This document shows, in pieces, positions 13,055 through 13,388 of a stretch of 13,388 nt of DNA (position 1 is the stretch's first letter; the number at the start of each line of letters is the position of its first letter). The notes beneath the pieces were generated by a model. The model was not told where the DNA came from. It ran no database searches and worked only from the letters and a program-made list of their open reading frames with translations. Source of the DNA: Bacteroidales bacterium UBA4459 (GTDB lineage Bacteria; Bacteroidota; Bacteroidia; Bacteroidales; F082); the NCBI GenBank assembly GCA_002389465.1, contig DGOT01000147.1, positions 6,857 to 20,244 of the forward strand. Reading direction: 5' to 3'. The position numbers and the translations under genes were made by a program.

Positions 13055-13388
13055 TTATTTTTTCTTAGGCCTCTTTGTCCCGTATTTCGATCTGCGCTGC
13101 GTACGTCCTTCTACACCTGAAGTATCTAAAGCTCCACGGATAATGTGATACCTTACACCAGGTAAATCTTTCACACGTCCGCCACGAATCATAACAATTG
13201 AGTGCTCCTGAAGATTGTGTCCTTCACCCGGAATGTAGGCATTCACCTCTTTTCCGTTGGTAAGCCTTACCCTGGCTACTTTACGCATAGCCGAATTAGG
13301 TTTTTTAGGTGTGGTTGTATAAACCCTCACACATACACCGCGTCGTTGCGGACATGAATCGAGCGCCTTCGACTTGCTCTGATCGACA
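13055..13388 (-). CDS. rpsL: 30S ribosomal protein S12 (uS12), 5' end cut by the window edge
   Basis: S12 lies at the decoding centre and controls accuracy; changes here cause streptomycin resistance. Translation from the right edge gives 111 codons plus one partial base, starting VDQSKSKALDSCPQRRGVCV, where the N-terminal portion of roughly 15 residues is missing. A GTG at 13330-13328 could be mistaken for a start, but the family clearly continues upstream of it. Visible marks are VYTTTPKKPNSAMRK, with the streptomycin-site Lys of KKPNS unchanged, GEGHNLQEHSIV, and GGRVKDLPGVRYH with the second resistance-site Lys and the Asp methylthiolated by RimO in E. coli also unchanged. The end is RSKYGTKRPKKK, then TAA and an in-frame TAG. 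Confidence 0.97.
   Translation of the reverse strand, partial: VDQSKSKALDSCPQRRGVCVRVYTTTPKKPNSAMRKVARVRLTNGKEVNAYIPGEGHNLQEHSIVMIRGGRVKDLPGVRYHIIRGALDTSGVEGRTQRRSKYGTKRPKKK

Noticed and set aside
13055..13330. Reading rpsL as a short 91-codon gene from the GTG at 13330
   Set aside because: The frame continues to the window edge with the conserved S12 segment ALDSCPQRRGVCV, so the true start lies outside the window.
1..13388. Possible TGA recoding, since no TGA stop is used
   Set aside because: No in-frame TGA occurs inside any of the genes and Trp is read from TGG throughout, so this is only stop-codon preference in highly expressed genes.
1..13388. Mobile elements, CRISPR arrays, defence or biosynthetic genes
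   Set aside because: Coding sequence of universal translation genes and secY fills the window, with gaps of at most 44 nt; nothing of this kind could be fitted in.

Overview
The window is a piece of the main ribosomal-protein cluster of a Bacteroidota bacterium. Every gene lies on the minus strand, so transcription runs from the right edge to the left. It holds 25 genes: 23 complete ribosomal-protein or elongation-factor genes, a 5'-truncated rpsL at the right edge and a secY cut at its 3' end by the left edge. The phylum call rests on the proteins (a zinc-free 89-residue S14, DHPMGGGEGR in L2, GSIGASSYPS in L3), on fusA running straight into rpsJ with no tuf between, and on the A/T-rich leaders that mostly lack Shine-Dalgarno sequences. 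Class Bacteroidia is likely, but the order cannot be resolved by eye.

Layout in transcription order: rpsL-rpsG-fusA (the str block); rpsJ-rplC-rplD-rplW-rplB-rpsS-rplV-rpsC-rplP-rpmC-rpsQ (the S10 block); rplN-rplX-rplE-rpsN-rpsH-rplF-rplR-rpsE-rpmD-rplO-secY (the spc block). These are separate operons in E. coli; here they form one unbroken array. The 22 intergenic gaps add up to about 357 nt (under 3 percent of the window), the largest is 44 nt, and two gene pairs overlap. I see no internal promoter, terminator, leader hairpin, mobile element, repeat array, tRNA or rRNA. No gap is long enough for a leader of the E. coli S10 type.

The genes work together as a growth-linked module. They supply small-subunit proteins (S3, S5, S7, S8, S10, S12, S14, S17, S19), large-subunit proteins (L2-L6, L14-L16, L18, L22-L24, L29, L30), the translocase EF-G, and the core channel of the Sec translocon that receives nascent membrane proteins from the ribosome.

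I found no new biological system. The points worth a second look are small: a seven-codon mini-ORF that exactly fills the rpsG-fusA gap; a GGAGGT motif ahead of rplE and a weaker GAGG ahead of rplF in an otherwise SD-poor operon; doubled stop codons with no TGA; substitutions in the L2 and L3 segments that reach the peptidyl-transferase centre; a GTG start on rpsJ; and a likely start correction for rplO.
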